60,633 bases of DNA. Source: Nemertoderma westbladi (Eukaryota; Xenacoelomorpha; Nemertodermatida; Nemertodermatidae). The notes below the pieces were generated by a model. That model saw only the letters and a list, made by a program, of their open reading frames with translations. It was not told the DNA's origin and did not search any database. This document shows positions 56,501-60,633 of the stretch, piece after piece. Made by a program: the position numbers and the translations under genes. Numbering within the stretch: position 1 is the first letter of the stretch; every line of letters starts with the position of its first letter. The DNA lies in the NCBI GenBank assembly GCA_032718475.1, contig JAUCBJ010008283.1, positions 1 to 60,633 of the forward strand. The letters are read 5' to 3'.

Positions 56501-59500
56501 CTACTCCTATCTGCTACCCGAAGGTAGGGGTGGCCGCTACTCATATCTGCTACCGGAAGGTATGGGTGGGCGCTACTCATATCTGCTACCCGAAGGTAGG
56601 GGTGGCCGCTACTCATATCTGCTACCGGAAGGTAGGGGTGGGCGCTACTCATATCTGCTACCCGAAGGTAGGGGTGGGCGCTACTCCTATCTGCTACCCG
56701 AGGGTAGGGGTGGGCGCTACTCATATCTGCTACCCGAAGGTAGGGGTGGCCGCTACTCATATCTGCTACCCGAAGGTAGGGGTGGGCGCTACTCCTATCT
56801 GCTACCCGAAGGTAGGGGTGGGAGCTACTCATATCTGCTACCCGAAGGTAGGGGTGGGCGCTACTCATATCTGCTACCCGAAGGTAGGGGTGGGCGCTAC
56901 TCCTATCTGCTACCCGGAGGTAGGGGTGGGCGCTACTCCTATCTGCTACCCGAAGGTAGGGGTGGGCGCTACTCCTATCTGCTACCCGAAGGTAGGCGTG
57001 GGCGCTACTCCTATCTGCTACCCGAGGGTAGGGGTGGGCGCTACTCATATCTGCTACCCGAAGGTAGGGGTGGCCGCTACTCATATCTGCTACCCGAAGG
57101 TGGCGAAGGTAGGGGTGGGCGCTACTCCTATCTGCTACCCGAAGGTAGGGGTGGGCGCTACTCATATCTGCTACCGGAAGGTAGGGGTGGGCGCTACTCA
57201 TATCTGCTACCGGAAGGAAGGGGTGGGCGCTTCTCATATCTGCTACCCGAAGGTAGGGGTGGGCGCTACTCCTATCTGCTACCCGGAGGTAGGGGTGGGC
57301 GCTACTCCTATCTGCTACCCGAAGGTAGGGGTGGGCGCTACTCCTATCTGCTACCCGAAGGTAGGGGTGGGCGCTACTCCTATCTGCTACCCGAGGGTAG
57401 GGGTAGGCGCTACTCATATCTGCTACCCGAAGGTAGGGGTGGCCGCTACTCATATCTGCTACCCGAAGGTAGGGGTGGGCGCTACTCCTATCTGCTACCC
57501 GAAGGTAGGGGTGGGCGCTACTCATATCTGCTACCCGAAGGTAGGGGTGGCCGCTACTCATATCTGCTACCCGAAGGTAAGGGTGGGCGCTACTCCTATC
57601 AGCTACGCGAGGGTAGAGGGCGGGCGCTACTACTATCTGCTACCCGAAGGTAGGGGTGGGCGCTACTCATATCTGCTACCCGAAAGTAGTGGTGGGCGCT
57701 ACTCCTATCTGCTACCCGAGGGTAGGGGTGGGTGCTACTCCTATCTGCTACCCGAGGGTAGGGGTGGATGCTACTCCTCCTATCTGCTACCCGAAGGTAG
57801 GGGTGGGCGCTACTCCTATCTGCCACCAGAAGGTAGGGGTGGGCGCTACTCATATCTGCTACCCGAAGGTAGGGGTGGGCGCTACTCCTATCTGCTACCT
57901 GAAGGTAGGGGTGGGCGCTACTCCTATCTGGTACCCGAAGGTAGGGGTGGTGCTACTCCTATCTGCTACCCGAGGGTAGGGGTGGAAGCTACTCCTATCT
58001 GCTACCCGAAGGTAGGGGTGGGTGCTACTCCTACCTGCCACCAGAAGGTAGGGGTGGGCGCTACTCCTATCTGCCACCAGAAGGTAGGGGTGGGCGCTAC
58101 TCCTATCTGCTACCTGAAGGTAAGGGTGGGCGGTACTCCTATCTGGTACCCGAAGGTAGGGGTAGGTGCTACTCCTATCTGCTACCCGAGGGTAGGGGTG
58201 GAAGCTACTCCTATCTGCTACCCGAAGGTAGGGGTGGGCGCTACTCCTATCTGCTACCCGAGGGTAGAAGGTGGGCGCTACTCCTATCTGCTACACGAAT
58301 GTAAGGGTGGATGCTACTCCTCCTATCTGCCACCCGAAGGTAGGGGTGAGCGCTACTCCTATCTGCCACCAGAAGGTATGGGTGGGCGCTACTCATATCT
58401 GCTACCCGAAGGTAGGGGTGAGCGCTACTCCTATCTGCTACATAAACTTACTTGGTACAAACCTGCTTATAAACTTACTTGGAACAAACCTACTTATAAA
58501 CGTACTTGGTACAAACCTACTTATAAACTCACTTATGGTAGAAACCTACTTACAAACTTACTTGGTACAAACCTACATATAAACTTACTTGGTACAAACC
58601 TACTTACAAACTTACTTGGTACAAACCTAATTATAAACTTACTTGGTACAAACCTAATTATAAACTTACTTGGTACAAACCTACTTACAAACTTACTTGG
58701 TACAAACCTACTTATAATCCTACTTGGTACAAATATACATATAAACTTACTTGATACTGTACAAACCTACTTGGTACAAATATACATATAAACTTACTTG
58801 ATACTGTACAAACCTACTTGGTACAAACCTACTTATAAACTTACTTGGTACAAACCTACTTACAAACTAACTTGGTACAAACCTAATTATAAACTTACTT
58901 GGTACAAACCTAATTATAAACTTACTTGGTAGAAACCTACTTACAAACTTACTTAGTACAAACCTACTTATAATCCTACTTGGTACAAACCTACTTATAA
59001 ACTTACTTGGTACAAAACTACTTATAAACTTACTTGGTACAAAACTACTTACAAACTTACTTGATAATGTACAAAACTACTCTACAAACTTATTTGGTTA
59101 CTTGGTAAAACCTACTTACAAACTTACTTGGTACAAACGCTCTTATAAAGTTACTTGGTATAAACCTACTTATAAACTTACTTGGTACAAACCTACTTAT
59201 AAACTTACTTGGTACAAACCTACTTATAAACTTACTTGGTACAAACCTACTTGTAAACTTACTTGATACAAACCTACTTATAAACTTACTTGGTATAAAC
59301 GCACCTATAAACTTACTTGGTACAAACCTACTTATAAACTTACTTGGTACACAAACCTATTTACAAACTTACTTGGAACATCTCCGCTGGAATTGCACGT
59401 CTCCCATGCGTTCTTCCAATATTTATAGACATTTCTTCTCGCATTTCGTCTACTTCTAATGTATCTACTATATCAGTGATGTAGTTAATCACCCGAAGAA

Positions 59501-59912
59501 CATGCCCTTTCATCTGAGTGTTGTTTTGTAGTTCGGATAATGGTTTACCCTTGAAGGCCTTGAAATAGTTTTGTGCTTCAGGGGTTGACATGAAAAACCT
59601 AAACAAATAGCAAATTTATAACCTCGGTGTTTTTATTAAATAATTATTTATTAAATGGACTAAGCGAAATTTAGGGAAAAAGGTAAATTTTCTTTAATAC
59701 CTCCTCTCCCCCTTAATATGTCAAATAATATGTATTAGCTTTTGAGGTATGACAAATAATTGAATAATTTGAAGTATTTTATACTTCGTGTAATAGTATT
59801 GTTAATTAACTTACTTGCTAAACAACATCCAACCTGCCTGCAGTTTTCCTCCGCTAATAACATTCTCCCATGTCTGGTTAATAAGAACTCTCTGAGCCTC
59901 TGTAAGCCCCAT
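53449..59912 (-). CDS. Globin, complete three-exon gene
   Basis: Exons on the - strand: 59912-59815, 59598-59373 and 53598-53449 (stop TGA). The product has 157 residues starting MGLTEAQRVLINQTWENV, a normal single-domain globin length. Heme-pocket residues are present: CD1 Phe in YFKAFKG, distal E7 His in QMKGHVLRV, proximal F8 His in NIGRTHGRRAIP. Introns fall at B12.2 (within a Lys codon) and G7.0 (between codons), the ancestral animal globin positions. No signal peptide, so it should be an intracellular oxygen- or ligand-binding heme protein. The N-terminal Met-Gly is not a good myristoylation site. Subtype (neuroglobin-like, cytoglobin-like or lineage-specific) was not assigned. Intron 2 is 5774 bp and almost wholly tandem repeat. 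Confidence 0.95.
53767..58440. repeat. Minisatellite, 36-bp unit, about 130 copies, in globin intron 2
   Basis: 4.67 kb. The unit is ctacccgaaggtaggggt followed by gggcgctactcctatctg. Because 36 is a multiple of three, the array is open in several frames on both strands (up to 800 codons on +, 573 on -), producing peptides such as VGVGATPICYPK and RVADRSSAHPYL. The array lies wholly inside an intron, and none of these is treated as a gene. Rare variants recur about 2 kb apart (a gtggcgaag insert at 55038 and 57098; ctactcctcctat at 55855, 57772 and 58314), showing large block duplications. Confidence 0.97.
58441..59376 (-). repeat. Minisatellite, 27-bp unit, about 34 copies, seeded by the globin splice donor
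   Basis: On the globin strand the unit is ccaagtaagtttataagt followed by aggtttgta. The first unit starts with the last four bases of exon 2 (CCAA) and contains the real donor gtaagt at 59372-59367. Thus each following unit holds a copy of the exon/intron junction. Unit variants include tttgtaag and tttataat; a few units are lengthened. Confidence 0.93.
59373..59598 (-). CDS. Globin exon 2: helices B (end) to G (start), heme pocket
   Basis: Acceptor ctatttgtttag; the first G completes the Lys codon. Encodes FFMSTPEAQNYFKAFKG, then SELQNNTQMKGHVLRVINY, EVDEMREEMSINIGRTHG and AEMFQ. It ends between codons at donor gtaagt. Both heme-contact histidines lie here. Confidence 0.96.
59815..59912 (-). 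CDS. Globin exon 1: helices A and B
   Basis: ATG at 59912-59910; encodes MGLTEAQRVLINQTWENV and then GGKLQAGWMLFS. It ends two bases into a Lys codon at donor gtaagt (59814). Intron 1 is 216 bases. No upstream in-frame Met is needed to complete helix A. Confidence 0.94.
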
Positions 59913-60633
59913 TGCGTAATAATGTGATAAGTTATCGCAAATATATGTTTAGGATACAGATAGATCGTCAACGGCAGTTAATTTATCAGTAAATTAGCAT
60001 TAGAATCAGTAAGCATTAGATCAAAGAAAGATAATTACCCGTCACAGACAATTTCTGCCAACACAAACCGCGGCCTACAGAATCAGAAGTCTAACTGATA
60101 AAGTGTACTGTACATTGTACTCTAATTGAGTTTTATAATTAACGGTTTATTTATTTTGGTCCTTTCTCACAATGTGCCCTATATTATATGGTGGTTGATG
60201 GGTATACCAAGTACAGTAGTATCAGCTGATTGTGTTGGTTGGAATCATCGCTTTGTTCGGCTCTGTCGGATGAAATTACTACTGATGGCCTATGCTGGGT
60301 TTAATAATGTTCTGTTATATCTGTTATCTAAGCATGTTGACCAACCACGCTCCGTGTACCTGTGGCATAGGTGACAAGTTATGAGCTGTGACGATCACGA
60401 AAGATAATAGTTTCCACCAACTAAAGCAGAGGATGGGAGGGGGATTTTAACTTGAATGCCAAAGTTTTCATTTATAGAGAAATCAGGAGGTCCATATTGC
60501 TTTAGAGGATATAAGAAATTCTAAACAAACACCCCGGGTGGTCGCTTGTCGTGAACCCAATTAAAACTGTTCACGATTTAAGTAAAATATGTTTGTGTTG
60601 AGGTGATGGGTAATAAGACAGGTGGGGGGGGGG
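59913..60633. other. Upstream of globin; no gene seen
   Basis: Should contain the globin 5' UTR and promoter, but no clear TATA box or initiator was identified. An 82-codon frame on the + strand (60126-60374) has no recognisable features. The window ends in a G-run. Confidence 0.45.

Noticed and set aside
53564-58791. Very long open frames (573, 565, 800 and 428 codons) with repeat peptides such as VGVGATPICYPK or RVADRSSAHPYL
   Set aside because: They occur in several frames and on both strands of a 36-bp array, whose period is a multiple of three, and the array lies within a globin intron. Lack of stops follows from the unit, not from selection.
60126-60374. 82-codon + frame upstream of the globin
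   Set aside because: No recognisable domain, no splice or conservation support; length is expected by chance.

Overview
The window is nuclear DNA of an animal, almost certainly an invertebrate. Its genes are split by GT-AG introns, it is AT-rich, it carries LINE, SINE and BEL/Pao elements, and about a fifth of it is minisatellite. No operon, ribosome-binding site or prokaryotic gene was seen. I cannot name the phylum from sequence alone.

Two host genes can be rebuilt exon by exon. (1) A TRPC/TRP-type cation channel on the + strand (six exons seen, 20680 to 40938) runs from the transmembrane core through the pore, S6, TRP box and C-terminal coil to a stop codon. The ankyrin-repeat N-terminus is not visible and should lie upstream or in unrecognised small exons. 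(2) A complete 157-residue globin on the - strand (59912 to 53449) has three exons split at the classic B12.2 and G7.0 positions, with distal and proximal histidines present. The two genes converge, with about 12.5 kb between their stop codons.

Region by region: 1-5 kb has a poly-G foldback and two minisatellites. 5.1-18.6 kb is a nested transposon: a 5'-truncated LINE on the - strand cut in two by a 10.9-kb BEL/Pao LTR retrotransposon with equal-length, apparently identical 1230-bp LTRs and a GGATC target duplication. That element keeps gag and protease, has lost reverse transcriptase and integrase, and carries two overlapping accessory ORFs before the 3' LTR. 20.7-40.9 kb is the TRPC gene; its introns hold a MITE, a near-intact RTE-like LINE inserted into a minisatellite, decayed LINE tails and three more minisatellites. 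41-53 kb is intergenic: a SINE, a LINE relic, a tRNA-like sequence, three tandem arrays of 16 to 40 bp, and an 806-bp ATACG array inside an inverted structure. 53.4-59.9 kb is the globin gene, whose 5.8-kb intron 2 is about 97% tandem repeat.

The most interesting signal is the link between tandem repeats and splice sites. The globin intron-2 donor is itself the first copy of a 27-bp array of about 34 units, each holding a CAA/GTAAGT donor-like motif. Independently, the first TRPC donor seen here is duplicated in tandem with a 30-bp period. The same TRPC gene also appears to use a GC-AG intron.
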